The translations under genes and the position numbers were made by a program. Below, piece after piece: positions 16,485 through 26,425 of a stretch of 64,000 bases of DNA. Source of the DNA: Microcoleus sp. bin48.metabat.b7b8b9.023 (lineage in GTDB: Bacteria > Cyanobacteriota > Cyanobacteriia > Cyanobacteriales > Microcoleaceae); contig NZ_JAAFKG010000013.1 of the NCBI RefSeq assembly GCF_013299185.1, positions 40,076 to 104,075 on the forward strand, in the 5' to 3' direction. How positions within the stretch are numbered: the first letter of the stretch is position 1; every line of letters begins with the position of its first letter. Below the pieces are notes generated by a model. The model was not told the origin of the DNA. It saw only the letters and a list, made by a program, of their open reading frames with translations, and searched no databases.

Positions 16485-17873
16485 TTAAAATATGACTCCA
16501 TTTGTTGCCTTATTATTGCCAAAAAATTGTTCGGGACTTCTTTGAGTTCCAGGGAAAGGAGAAATAATTAGCCTGACATGAGGTTTTCGCATTCGCGATC
16601 GAATCCCTAAATCTTGATTTTTCTGATCGGCAAAATACTTAACTAGATCAGAAGCTGCTCCTTTTTGATAAGCCACAGAAAAATGATACATTCCCCGATA
16701 AATCATTTCTAATGAAACACGTTCAATTGGTACTCCTAATTCATCTGCAACAGCATCCCCTAAGTCTACCAAAACTGCATAAAATAGCCAGGTAGCCCAG
16801 ATTTGGAGCTTGATTCCGTTGACCGAACCTGTCCATAAATAACTTAAATTTAGGAGTCTCTTTACTATACAAAAGGCGTCTTCAATTCGCCAACGTCTTT
16901 GATATAAATCTGCCACTACATAGGGAGGCAATATTTCCGGTTCTCGGACGCTTGTCAGATAAGAACGCCAGCCATTTTTCCACCGAATTTGTACTAATCT
17001 TATCGTCAAAGCTGGTGTTTTTTGGGTTCCTGCACCTATCTGAATTATCTGGTCTTTGACATCATAAGTATTTGTTAATACTCCTTTGACTTGATAAGAT
17101 GCACCTTTCTTTATTCGAGTAATAAATCCAATTTCTTGCTCCATTAATTTTGACCAAAAAGCGAAGTGATAGAAGCCTCGATCCAGTAACAGCAAGGTTT
17201 TTGGTTTAACTGTTTTTAGCAAATCTTCTTCCCAATGAACATCTGCTTGTTTGGGATTTGTCCAAAACCAAATTTCTTGGGGAAGATGAGTTACTAGGTC
17301 TATTATTACTCCTATTTTTCCGGATAATTGACCAATTGGAACATCTGATAAACTATCTAGTTTCCGAAATAATGCTTCTAATGTTGAGCCGTCTGCTATC
17401 CAGATATTCTCAAAGTTTTTTAAAGCAAATTGTACGCTGTCTGGTAATGGTCTCGATTTTCTCATTAACCATTTTTGTCGAAAATGAGGTAGTAATTCTT
17501 TAAATACTTTCTCAAATAAAATTGCTGGAAAAGTTAAAAATCTTTGTGACAAGGCTTGTTGGCTAATGTTTTGTGGCTGACACCATAAAAATCCTTCTCT
17601 ATTTAATAATCTGGTTAATTCTGTTACTCCTGCTACGTCTCGCCATAGTAAGCTTAATATTGCTGCCATCATTAACGGCAGTGTTAGAATTCTATCTCTT
17701 AAATTTAGTTGGCGATAAAAAGTTTTTTGGGCCGCCATTGCAGGAATTAATAAATCTTCCAGGTAATTCGCGATCGCTTCGTTTTCTACTTGGGGACGAT
17801 TTTTTTTCTTTGCATGATCTCGGTGGATGCGTTTTTTACTACTCATGACTGTCTCAAATGCTTGTCTGGCCAA
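16485..17873 (-). mobile_element. IS4-family transposase (intact)
   Basis: A 462-residue DDE transposase. Catalytic motifs are in order: IADGST with the first Asp (~160), LLLDRGFY with the second Asp (~231) and the YREK box YxxRxxxExxxxxxK in YQRRWRIEDAFCIVK (~328-342). The N-terminal part is basic and helical. The gene is AT-rich relative to neighbouring metabolic genes. It is uninterrupted, so the element may be active. A second start (17846) would remove nine residues. The right end abuts a 5'-truncated IS5-type transposase, suggesting insertion into or beside an older element. Confidence 0.9.
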
Positions 17874-17934
17874 GGTTTCATTCTATTTTACTTTTTTTTG
17901 TGTACCCCCTTGACAATTTGCACTTTTTCTTAAC

Positions 17935-18606
17935 TTGTCACAAATGACCAAATCTGATTATAGAATGCTGTTAGTAGTGACAGAAGTCTACCGCCAAAAG
18001 TTGTCAATGTATGAAAAGAAAGAACATAGTATTCCTGACAGAATAGTAAGTTTAAAGCAACCACATATCCGCCCTATAATCAGAGGAAAAGCTGGGAAAT
18101 CCGTTGAATTTGGGGCAAAACTGTCAGCCAGTTGTCTCCAGGGTTACGTATTTTTAGACCGAATTAGTTGGGATAACTTCAACGAATCAGGAGACCTTAA
18201 AAGACAAGTAGAAGCCTTTAAACAATTTACCGGATTTTATCCTGAATCAATTCATGTAGATCAGATATATCGAACCAAAGAAAATAGAGCTTGGTGCAAA
18301 GAACTCGGCATTAGAATGAGCGGTGTTCGTCTAGGAGGAAGACCTCCCAAAAATCCGAGCAAAGCAATCAAAAAACAAGCTCAATCAGACGAAAGAATTC
18401 GTAACTTAATTGAGGGGAAATTTGGAGAAGCTAAAAGAAGATTTAGCCTTGGTAGAGTGATGGCTAAACTTAATAATACTTCTGAAACAAGCATCGCAAT
18501 AACTTTTCTGGTGATGAATCTTTCTGCCAGGGTAAGGCAGGCTTTTTGGCTTTTTTTCGGTCTATTTCATAATAAAAACCTTTGGGATGTTTTTTGGCTC
18601 AAATGA
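17935..18606 (+). pseudogene. IS5-type transposase, C-terminal part only
   Basis: About 223 codons matching the C-terminal half of an IS5-family transposase: a linker with SIPDRIVSLKQPHIRPIIRGK, FGAKLSAS, then a catalytic-domain end with ESIHVDQIYRTKENRAWCKELGIRMSG and the basic GRPP segment, and the Glu motif in IEGKFGEAKRRFSLGRV. The N-terminal half with the first catalytic Asp is absent; the frame opens directly at the border with the IS4-type element, so it is a truncated relic. The 3' end of the element is probably near 18720 (TTTTTCAGCAAGCCCTAA). Confidence 0.8.
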
Positions 18607-19099
18607 TTGGCAAAAGCTATGTTTTGCCATCACAAGATTGAGAAAACTTATATTGCCGAGGCATTCTCAAATTCACTCATCTTTCTAAATGCTGTTTTCT
18701 GACTTTTTCAGCAAGCCCTAAGATAGGCTGCACACTGAAATTATCTTTTGGTCATTATAGGATCAATCATTCTGTGGTGTTACCTAACGCTTTTCAACGA
18801 ATTTCATCTGACGATTTTCTGACAATACAGGCATTTTTGGCAAGTCAGATTTTTCTTAAGTCAACCGTATTGGGCTATATGTAGTTAGTTAGAGCGAAAT
18901 GATCATTTTCCGAGTGTCGTGCGATCGTCTCATCGGATTCTAATTGCCCCAATTGCTATTCAAAGTGTCGGCGAAATACAGTGCGGAGAACTTTTGTCCT
19001 TATCTGCGGACTAAAGTCCGCACTACGAACCTTTAGTGAGGACTTGATTTCTAATCTGCGGACTAAAGTCCGCACTACGAACCTATTTGATATAATTCC
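18607..19099. repeat. Intergenic region with IS end and GCGGACTAAAGTCCGC repeats
   Basis: Contains the presumed right end of the IS5-type relic (to about 18720), then non-coding sequence. Two direct units of GCGGACTAAAGTCCGCACTACGAACCT-type repeat, at about 19008 and 19057, precede the GH104 gene stop. No gene supported. Confidence 0.6.
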
Positions 19100-20410
19100 C
19101 TAGGAGCCAGTATTTGCCAATTCTTCTCGCAGCACTTTCTGGTAGACTTTCGGCAAACTAGAACTCATAGAATTGTTCTCAATTCCATATCCCAAACTCG
19201 TCCAAGTTCCCGACAGCATTCGCAAAACATCAGTTAATCTTTCCTGCCGCAACATCTCAGGAATATCAGCTTTCCAAAATTTGCGATCGCTCAACCAGGC
19301 ATAAACCACAGCATCTTGATATTCCGGTTCAAAACTGTAATCCTGCCACAATACAAAATTACCAGGCTTTGGGTGATAGCGCTTCGCTTTGTCTTTCCAA
19401 GTTGAAGTCAAAAATTGATACCTACCAGCAGCCGTAGTACATTTGCCAACATTTGGGCCGTTAACAATCTTCACGCACCAGTCAGGATGACGGCTCAAAT
19501 CTAATACATATTTTCCGCCGTAAACAACGTGATAAGGCCGAGAAACATTGGACTCGCTAGCAGAAATAGTCCGCATCAAAGCTCGAATGTAAGGATCGCC
19601 CGTTTTCATAGCCAGCGGTGGCATTTTTCTCACCTCGCTTGTTGACTGCGAAAACTGCTGATTTCCCCGCAAATTGGCAACCAAAAAAACAGCCCCGCTA
19701 ATTACAGCGCCGATGACAATTATAAATCCCAGAATTTGAAGTTCCGATCGCCTCAGCAAACTTTTTTGGTGGCGGCGCAGTTTCTCGGTTTCAAATGCCG
19801 TCATTTCCATTTCGGCGATTTCGGCTAATTTTCGATCCGCCCGCATCCGCCGCACGCGAAAATCGTGTTGGTATAGCGGCGCGGCTAATAGCGTTAAACT
19901 CGATAAAGCTCCTGCCAATTTTACCAGCCAGAAATCTAATTCACCGGCGATCGCCACATTTGTCAGAGTAGAGATTCCTGCGAGCATTTGCGCCGGATCG
20001 ATCGATCGCGCTGGCCAATAATATATCGCCATTTGCACCAGCAGCGCCAGATTAAACGCAAAAAAAAGCACTACTACAGCATTCAACCCTTCTCGCAAGT
20101 GCGATCGCACTCCAGTATGCCGCCGCTTGAACTTGCGCGCCACTCGAAAGCGGCCCGGCAGCACAGTCAGCAAGGGATTGAGGATTTTGACGGCCAAAAA
20201 GTGAGCGACAAAAAACAAAGGTAACTGAATCAGCCAAGCCGCCAGCAGCAGAGTCAGAAAGCCGATATCGTCGTTGGCGAAAGGAATGCCCCTGCGAAGG
20301 ACAAAACTAAAACTCTGAGCGAGAGCAAATGCCCTTAACCACGAAATCGGATAGGGGAACCAAGCTGGCCACTTGAGAGTTTTCATCATGCGGGGAAGGG
20401 GAAATTTCAA
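19100..20410 (-). CDS. Membrane-anchored GH104-type muramidase (lambda endolysin-like)
   Basis: 436 residues. The first ~250 residues hold four or five hydrophobic helices and a basic coiled segment (RADRKLAEIAEMEMTAFETEKLRRHQK), then a TM helix (~223-243). The C-terminal domain resembles phage lambda R lysozyme (GH104 lytic transglycosylase). RALMRTISASESNVSRPYHVVYGGK carries the catalytic Glu in SASES. HPDWC, CTTAAGRYQFLTSTW, QDAVVYAWL and LSGTWTSLGYG are further conserved blocks. It should cleave peptidoglycan glycan strands on the periplasmic side. A membrane-spanning multi-helix module on a phage-type lysozyme is uncommon. Confidence 0.8.
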   Translation of the reverse strand: MKFPLPRMMKTLKWPAWFPYPISWLRAFALAQSFSFVLRRGIPFANDDIGFLTLLLAAWLIQLPLFFVAHFLAVKILNPLLTVLPGRFRVARKFKRRHTGVRSHLREGLNAVVVLFFAFNLALLVQMAIYYWPARSIDPAQMLAGISTLTNVAIAGELDFWLVKLAGALSSLTLLAAPLYQHDFRVRRMRADRKLAEIAEMEMTAFETEKLRRHQKSLLRRSELQILGFIIVIGAVISGAVFLVANLRGNQQFSQSTSEVRKMPPLAMKTGDPYIRALMRTISASESNVSRPYHVVYGGKYVLDLSRHPDWCVKIVNGPNVGKCTTAAGRYQFLTSTWKDKAKRYHPKPGNFVLWQDYSFEPEYQDAVVYAWLSDRKFWKADIPEMLRQERLTDVLRMLSGTWTSLGYGIENNSMSSSLPKVYQKVLREELANTGS

Positions 20411-20574
20411 TGGCGGATTGTCAAGCTCTTAAGATTTTGCCAGATTTGGCGATCGAAAAATTAGCAATTCCCCTACGGTTTGCACTGATGGGACTTGCGC
20501 GCGGTTGCGGAGCATCGATTTTCCACTTTTCGATTTGATATCTTGGATTTACCGTAAAAAAACTCGATTTTTTT

Positions 20575-20722
20575 GTAGGGTGCGTCAGCCCAAATTTTTG
20601 ACTCAAGTCAAAGCGTTGTAGTCTGACGCACCGAACCCAAGCGACTCTTTTGCCGGCCTCAGTTGTAGGGTGCGTCAGTCCAAATTTTTGACTCAAGTCA
20701 AAGCGTTGTAGTCTGACGCACC
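20575..20722. repeat. Two 90-bp-spaced palindromic repeats (GTAGGGTGCGTCAG type)
   Basis: Two near-identical ~58-bp units start at 20575 and 20665. Each begins GTAGGGTGCGTCAG, contains TTTTTGACTCAAGTCAAAG (itself palindromic) and ends CTGACGCACC, so it folds into one hairpin. Related GGTGCGTC palindromes occur at 28288-28347 and 28588-28648. They lie between the GH104 gene and the SDR gene. Confidence 0.85.
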
Positions 20723-20745
20723 GAACCCAAGGAACCCTAATGCAA

Positions 20746-21405
20746 TCAAACCACGGCGGCAAACAACTCCTCAAAACTCTTTTGCGGGGCCTCCGGCTTT
20801 GCCACAATTTCCACAATCTTGTTGCGAGAAGCCGGCTGAAACAGCGCCTCCACGCACACTTGGGCTACCTTCGTGCGGGGAATGCTGCTTTCAAACAGTG
20901 TATCCGCACTCCTCATGACGATCGCATCTGAATTATCCTCATTTTTGAGACCGCCCGGACGGACAATGGTATAAGTCAAGCCGGATTTTTGCAAATATTC
21001 CTCCGCCTGCTTCTTCCACACCAGAATCAGCCAAAACAGATTCAGCGGGTGAAAAAACTGAGAAACGCACAGAGAAGTCACCAGCACAAAATGCTCAATT
21101 CCCTTAGCCTTAGCTGCCTCCACCAAATTTTTAGTACCCTCAAAATCCACCTTGTAAGGCGCAGTCGGATCAAAACCAGGGGCCGCCCCCGTCGCGCACA
21201 GCAACACCGTACTATCACCAATTGCATCGCCCAGAGAAGTCGCATTTAATACATCACCAGTAACTAACTCTGCCTCAGGAGGTAAAATTTGCCTTGCTGT
21301 CTCTAGATTTCGGACGAGGGCGCGCACGGGAATGCCCCGTTTGACTAATTCTGCGACGATTCGGCGGCCAGTCTGACCTGTCGCTCCTGCTACAAATGCT
21401 TTCAT
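20746..21405 (-). CDS. Atypical SDR, NAD(P)-binding protein (Ycf39/Tic62-like)
   Basis: A 219-residue Rossmann protein with the glycine-rich motif GATGQTGRR (residues 7-15), VRALVRN, DLTGDV-like VTGDVLN, LLCATGAAPG, FVLVTSLCVS and TYTIVRPGGL. The lack of a canonical YxxxK at the active site places it among atypical SDRs, used in cyanobacteria and plastids as redox or assembly factors. A role in photosystem assembly is inference from family only. It stands alone; the 5' flank is the insertion-relic region. Confidence 0.85.
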   Translation of the reverse strand: MKAFVAGATGQTGRRIVAELVKRGIPVRALVRNLETARQILPPEAELVTGDVLNATSLGDAIGDSTVLLCATGAAPGFDPTAPYKVDFEGTKNLVEAAKAKGIEHFVLVTSLCVSQFFHPLNLFWLILVWKKQAEEYLQKSGLTYTIVRPGGLKNEDNSDAIVMRSADTLFESSIPRTKVAQVCVEALFQPASRNKIVEIVAKPEAPQKSFEELFAAVV

Positions 21406-21459
21406 AAGACGAGTTATGCTGTTCTAGGGTAAGTTTTGTTACTATCAATTTCTCAATTG

Positions 21460-21925
21460 TAGGGAGAAAACTCCCCGACCACATCCCCAACCCGACTGAT
21501 TGGCGTGTATTAGCAGGAGAGCATGTCAGGAACCTCAGCCCCAACGGCATGAGGCTTGAAAGAGAAATCGGACAAGCCATTCTGACGGGCCTAAGTCTTA
21601 ACTGACTACGTTTTTTGAGTCATGACACCCTGAGATGCTTTCGCTAGTCTCTTGCTCTGTCGCTGGTGGTTAAACAGTTTCCAGGTAACAGAAACAGTGC
21701 TGCTAGCCCAACAAGCTCAGAAAACTTTGGCAAAGCTAACATTACCCCGAAAGGGAGGCTCAATTGAGCAAAATACTATGCGTACAGGATTGGAAGATTT
21801 GAAGCGGTAATTGTCCCGTTGAAAGTGCAATACAAAAGTACCCCGAATTAACCAATCCCAAGGCGGTAGTAAATTCAAAAATGCAAAGCCGTCCTAGAAG
21901 GACGGGGTTTCTACCCATAATTTTG
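21460..21925 (+). mobile_element. IS200/IS605-type relic upstream of the DUF1997 gene
   Basis: At 21889-21905 the same CCGTCC/GGACGG hairpin followed by GGGGTTTCTACCCA occurs as at 11522, with the tail ATTTTGATGATGAAG. Upstream, one plus-strand frame (~21461-21604) is open with PDHIPNPTDWRVLAGEHV and ends LTGLSLN, possibly the last codons of a transposon gene; I cannot assign it. The ~280 bp between has no ORF and could be an omega-RNA-like 3' region. The element end runs into the next gene start. Confidence 0.5.
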
Positions 21926-22642
21926 ATGATGAAGCAGAATTCCGCTGAATATCAAACTGTTGAAGCTTCTGACGAAAATTGCTACGCAGATGCGAGTTTC
22001 AGACAGCCCGAAAGTGCAGGTGCGGATACAGGCGAGGAAGTTGAGCCGATTTGGTTTCACACCCACTTTGAAGACAGCATGGAGATGTACGCCGATGCTG
22101 CAACGGTGGCGCAGCATTTTAACAATCACAAGACTTGGTTTTGTCAGTGCGCTTTGCCGATGAAGGCTGAGCCGATCGGCGAAAACGGCTACGATTTATT
22201 AATCGGTCGTTTTGGGGCCTTCGGCTACCGAGTTGAAGCGAGAATTGGTTTAGAGTTGCTGCCGCCTGACGCCCAAGGCTGCTATTTGATTAAAACTATT
22301 CCGGTTCCGAATTATACCGCGCCCGGATATGAAGTGGATTTTCGATCGGCAATGAAGCTAGTCGAGATACCGTCAGACGAGTTTGCAGCCGATTGGCCTG
22401 CGTCGCAACGCGCCCAGCTACCGCCTGCGATTACCAGCGCCACCTGGAAGCTAGATTTAGCTGTAGGGGTTTGCTTTCCCAAGTTTATTCGATCGATGTC
22501 TCAACCTCTGATTGAAAAAACCGGCGATGCGCTTTTGGAAAAAATCATCAAACAAGTCAACCGCCGCTTGACGTATAAAACTCAACTTGTTTTCCATGAA
22601 AGTTTAGGAATTCCCTTTCCCAAAAACCCGAAGAAACACTAA
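21926..22642 (+). CDS. DUF1997-domain protein
   Basis: 238 residues from MMKQNSAEYQ. The conserved core has WFHTHFEDSMEMYADAATVAQHFNNHKTWF-type sequence (residues ~35-65), LLIGRFGAFGYRVEARIGLEL and WKLDLAVGVCFPKFIRSM, a pattern shared by cyanobacterial and plastid DUF1997 proteins of unknown function. The acidic N-terminus is variable. The frame extends further upstream to 21881, but those codons belong to the IS200/IS605 end, so 21926 is preferred. No Shine-Dalgarno is visible there because the insertion end occupies the leader. Confidence 0.8.
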   Translation: MMKQNSAEYQTVEASDENCYADASFRQPESAGADTGEEVEPIWFHTHFEDSMEMYADAATVAQHFNNHKTWFCQCALPMKAEPIGENGYDLLIGRFGAFGYRVEARIGLELLPPDAQGCYLIKTIPVPNYTAPGYEVDFRSAMKLVEIPSDEFAADWPASQRAQLPPAITSATWKLDLAVGVCFPKFIRSMSQPLIEKTGDALLEKIIKQVNRRLTYKTQLVFHESLGIPFPKNPKKH

Positions 22643-23340
22643 CAAGAAAACCCTCGCGGTTGAAACCATAGCGGTTCTCAGAAAGATTCGCGGACGTTGT
22701 TGGGCTTGGGCCCTCTTAGGATCGCAAATTCAATAATTTACACTCTTGAAAGTGGGATGGGCCAGAAGAACTATCAAATTGTAAGTTATACCAATTTTAA
22801 ACGAAATAACAGTATTCTTGTCCCCCCCCCTTGCCAAGGGGGGCTAGGCAGGGTGGTTTTATTGTTGTCATATAAATTAGGTACGTAGTTGCGCTTCAGC
22901 GCTCTTTCTAAGATTAGGACAGAGCGCTGAAGCGCAACTACGTACCTTGGCAAAAGTGCTATCCGACCTTTGAGCGATGCTTTCGATAGTTTCAGATTTC
23001 TTTTTCCGACAATAAAACTGCCCTGCTTGCCAAGGGGGGCTAGGGGGGTCTTCGAGTGTTGCACGATTTTAGAAAAATGGTATTATTTAATTCTCATTCC
23101 TTAGGAACGCAAATTCAATAATTTACACAAGTTTGTGGGATGGGCGTCCCGCCCGTCCATAAAGGACGGGCTAGAAGCCCGCGTTTCTGCGCCGCCAGCA
23201 AGGCAATCTCACCTTAATGTTGCAAGGAGGCTCCCGCTATAACGAAGTTTAGCGGCGAGAGGAATTGCAATCAGTATCAACGTGCGACAGCACAACGGCA
23301 ATCATTAAGTTATACTCATAGTAGTGAGTTTTTTGGTGAG
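22643..23340. repeat. Repeat-rich intergenic region
   Basis: Holds a perfect 24-bp inverted repeat (22880-22903 against 22923-22946; ends GGTACGTAGTTGCGC... and ...GCGCAACTACGTACC) with a ~19-nt loop, whose relative sits at ~29760-29827. It also holds two CCTTGCCAAGGGGGGCTAGG repeats (~22832, ~23029) and a GC-rich GGGCGTCCCGCCCGTCC hairpin at ~23142-23180, which is the likely left flank of the tnpB relic. No gene supported. Confidence 0.7.
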
Positions 23341-24095
23341 ATGGAACAAGTCCTGACTTTAGTTGTAAAGCTTCAAGCTAGTATCGAACAGCAACAATTG
23401 TTGTCCGATACAGCGTCAGCTTTTGCGTCAGCTTGTAACTGGATAGATCGAAATGTCGATCGTAACCTAACGAATAGAAACTCAATCCAAGCTGTCTGTT
23501 ACAAAGATGTGAAAGAACAGTTTGGACTAACAGCTAACCATGTTGTTAGAGCTTGTGCCAGAGTAGCAGCAAATCGTCTAACGGCAAAACAGAAAGGGAA
23601 AAAGGTCAAGAATTTTAAGCCCACTAGCTTTGATTGTGATGCTAGGACTTTTCGTTCCGCCCTAGTCAAATTGGACGCTGAGCATTTCTACCACTCTCAA
23701 GCGGTTAACCGCTCCTCTAAGAGCTAGTAACTACCATAAGAGCAAGCTAACAGGTCATAATCCTACTTCGGCTCAAGTTTGTTTGCATAAAGATAATCGC
23801 TGGTACGTCCACATTCAGTTCAAATCGGAAACTCCTAAACCTCAAAAAACAACTAATGTAATTGGTGTCGATTTCGGAAGGCGCGATCTAGCTGTAACCA
23901 GCACAGGTAAATCGTGGTCAGGTAAGGAGATTCAAAAAACTAGACATAAGTATAGCCGTGTTCGGGCTTCTTTACAAAAAAAGCATCTCAAGGCACAAGG
24001 TCATCTAGACGTAGAGCTAGACAGATTTTGAAACGGTTATCGGGGCGCGAAAGAAGATACCAAACCTGGCTAAATCATAACATCTCAAAAGCCAT
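23341..24095 (+). pseudogene. tnpB (IS200/IS605 OrfB) relic, frameshifted and truncated
   Basis: Three frames together read as TnpB. The N-terminal part (MEQVLTLVVKLQASIEQQ, DVKEQFGLTANHVVRACARVAANR) stops after residue 128. A second frame from ~23740 has NPTSAQVCLHKDNRWYVHIQF and the RuvC-I motif NVIGVDFGRRDLAVTS. A third from ~24010 has RRYQTWLNHNISKAII. Coding is then cut at 24095 by an IS5-type element, and no zinc ribbon or RuvC-II/III follows on the far side. It is dead as a nuclease gene. Confidence 0.85.
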
Positions 24096-25136
24096 TATTA
24101 GACCTCTTGCAAAAAAGATATATGTTATAATCAGAAGTTTTAATTTTAATCGGCTAGAGCTAACTCATAATTATAAATTGCTGACAACAAATTACAACGT
24201 AGACCATAACGGCGACGGCGATTCCGATAACGACTCGACAATATTTTAAATATTTTGAGACTCCGATTAACGTGTTCAATAACAATTCGCTCCTGCGCTA
24301 AGACTAGATTGTAGTCTTTTTCTATTCGAGAAAATTTCCCATTTTTAGGTTTTTTTCTCGGTATATAACTATTAGTGTGATAGTCTTTTATCCCTTGATA
24401 GCCACTATCTTGTAAGCTATTTGTTTCGGGATGAAAACGAACTTTACTTTTTTTGAACAAGTTAAAGTCGTGGCAATGCCCTGGTACAAAAGCAGTGCAA
24501 ATAATTTCTTTTGTTTCTTGATTGATTACCAATTGAGTTTTTAGAGTATGACACTTTTTCTTTCCTGAGTAATATCTCTTCTGTTTTTTTGGGGTCGTTC
24601 AATAGTTGTTTCTGTGACATCCATCACCACGAATTCTGGATAATCAGAGTCTTTGAGTAATGCCTTTTTCCCCGGAATACGGAACTTTCCTGTTTTCATT
24701 AAAGTAGATTCAATATCAGTGACAATTCGGCAAATTGTTGATTCAGATACTCCCCAAGTTGTCCCAATATGAAAATATGTTCGATACTCTCTCCAATATT
24801 CCAAGGTTACTAAGACCTGTTCTTCTAGATTTAGGATAGTGCGACGCCCTAAGATTGTCTTTCTGATTTTCTGACTTAAAATTTTCCAATGCGCTAACCA
24901 TTGCTTTCAAGGTTTCAATCTTCACACCAAATCTACGTTGAAATTGAGAAGGTTTTAAGTTTAGATAAAATTGATTTTTCATGATTTACTCGTTTTGTAA
25001 CGACAACAGCACTTTATAGCATTTTATTCTGTTGATAACAAGACAAGAGTGAAAATAAGTTAACAGTTGGTATTCAATCAACTTTCAGCAAAACTTTTCA
25101 TTATATCATAAAATTATTTTGCAAGAGGTCTAATAA
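24095..25136 (-). mobile_element. IS5-type element with 20-bp perfect terminal inverted repeats
   Basis: Perfect 20-bp ends: TTATTAGACCTCTTGCAAAA at 24095-24114 and its complement at 25117-25136, spanning 1042 bp. The minus strand encodes one transposase (~270 residues) in three frames. 24868-24982 is the N-terminus (NQFYLNLKPSQFQRRFGV). Then 24541-24866 has EEQVLVTLEYWREYRTYFHIG and the first Asp in VVMDVTET. 24146-24532 has QDSGYQGI with the second Asp and IEHVNRSLKIFKIL with the Glu. The first junction is a +1 shift; the second lies on a CAAAAAAAC run where a -1 shift restores the frame. It interrupts tnpB. Confidence 0.85.
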
Positions 25137-25182
25137 CTAATGACTGATGACTGATGACTAATGACTAATGACTGATGACTCT
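25132..25182. repeat. TAATGAC/TGATGAC heptamer array
   Basis: About six copies of a 7-mer alternating TAATGAC and TGATGAC abut the right end of the IS5-type element and run into the 3' end of the next gene, giving its last codons (SSVISH). Confidence 0.75.
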
Positions 25183-25568
25183 TTGAATTCCGGTAAAAAT
25201 GCAGTCAAACATTTGTATAATTCTAATCCCGGCCCAGCTTGCAGCGGATAAAGCTTGTCAAAATTAATCGGGTTTCCCGGCTCTAATTTCCATTGGGTTT
25301 GCTGTGCTGTTTTCGACGAAATTGCGATCGCCCTCGTGATGTTAACAATGTTGTTGTGCTGGGGGAAGCCGCGAAAGCAGTAGCTTTTACCAGTACGCGT
25401 GTCAGAGTCGCTGCCGGTAATGTATCTATCTCGTTTGCGAAATTGGATTTCTCGAAAAGGTCGATCGATCGCAAATGAGTCTCGGTAGCGGTAGTCTCCG
25501 TCAGGCAAACTTTGGACAGTCGGCCGGATTTGAGCGATAACGGTTGCTGCACTAAGAGTTAGAATCAT
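25158..25568 (-). CDS. Hypothetical small secreted protein
   Basis: 136 residues with a short hydrophobic N-terminus (MILTLSAATVIAQIRP), then SLPDGDYRYRD, charged FRKRDRYITGSDSDTRTGKSYCFRG, and a C-terminal LELYKCLTAFLPEF. Two Cys and the short hydrophobic start suggest export. Proteins with this PDGDYRY pattern occur as cyanobacterial hypotheticals; I assign no function. The last codons are made by the heptamer array, so the C-terminus may be altered. Confidence 0.55.
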   Translation of the reverse strand: MILTLSAATVIAQIRPTVQSLPDGDYRYRDSFAIDRPFREIQFRKRDRYITGSDSDTRTGKSYCFRGFPQHNNIVNITRAIAISSKTAQQTQWKLEPGNPINFDKLYPLQAGPGLELYKCLTAFLPEFKESSVISH

Positions 25569-26080
25569 TTATATGACTTCCTCCTGTGAAATCGCCTTTT
25601 TAGTTGCTGGTGTCTGTGTAGCTGCGGGCGATCGGCTCAAACAAACACCCTCTGTAACAAATTAATAAGAGTTGTGATGGAGTTTGATAAGAGTTATGAT
25701 ACAGTTTAACTCGATCCCTGACTATCGTGAATAATTATTTCATGGTTTCATCCCTATTACCAATCCGAGTAATAATAGAAATATTGAGCAAGCCCCGAGA
25801 AATTTGGAGGCGAAACTCTACGGATAAAATGAGGATACAGCTATGTTTTGCCTGAACCGAGAAACCAGCAATAGGGAGATGCGAGGCTGTAAAACCTCGG
25901 CTCCTAAAAATATCCGCATAGTCCGATCGCGAGTTTACAAAGATGAGGCTTTAGTCTCGGCTTCCCTGGCGGGACTTCCCGATCTTTTAGCATCCCTAGA
26001 AAGCTTTCGCGAGTAGAGTTTGAGATTTTCTCTCTCTTGTTGAACGTCGGGAGTTGACTTAGCTAATTATTTTTAGTTAA
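25569..26080. other. Intergenic region, about 510 bp
   Basis: No supported gene. Contains the phrase GCGGGCGATCGG seen also between the DUF928 genes, and a long imperfect inverted pair based on GAGGCTGTAAAACCTCGG (~25882) and GATGAGGCTTTAGTCTCGG (~25945). Confidence 0.5.
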
Positions 26081-26425
26081 TTATTGCCAGACTCCCGAAA
26101 AGATATTCTTGACTCCGATCGCAATTCGATTTAAGTCTTCTTTCAGCAGCGGCGGCCAAGAAACTCCTCTGGCCCGCCCTGCTTCAAATTGCAGTAAACT
26201 GTCTGTTGAGAGTAAATGGAGGGCCGAGATTAATTGGCGATCGAGCATTGGCGATTCTTGAAGCCCTTCAAACAATATTTTTAAAGCTAATAAAATCGAT
26301 GTCACCTGTCCCGGTACGGGTGGCTGGCCTTGTTTGAGGCGCATCAGGAAGGCGTCGGGATTTTTCTTGGTTTCCAGGGCGGTTCCTTGGTCGATCAGAA
26401 AACTGCGGGCTGTTTTGTAATCCAT
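26081..26425 (-). CDS. Small conserved cyanobacterial protein
   Basis: 114 residues, all-helical in appearance: MDYKTARSFLIDQGTALE, PDAFLMRLKQGQPPVPGQVTSILLALKILFEGL, HLLSTDSLLQFEAGRARGVSWPPLLKEDL. I recall this pattern from a conserved cyanobacterial family often labelled dethiobiotin synthetase in databases. No P-loop or other BioD motif is present, so that label is not supported. Function unknown. It is monocistronic in this context; the upstream spacer holds GGGAATA heptamers (~26497-26540). Confidence 0.7.
   Translation of the reverse strand: MDYKTARSFLIDQGTALETKKNPDAFLMRLKQGQPPVPGQVTSILLALKILFEGLQESPMLDRQLISALHLLSTDSLLQFEAGRARGVSWPPLLKEDLNRIAIGVKNIFSGVWQ

Noticed and set aside
26081..26425. 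Dethiobiotin synthetase (bioD)
   Set aside because: 114 residues without a P-loop cannot be BioD; the label is a likely database misannotation.
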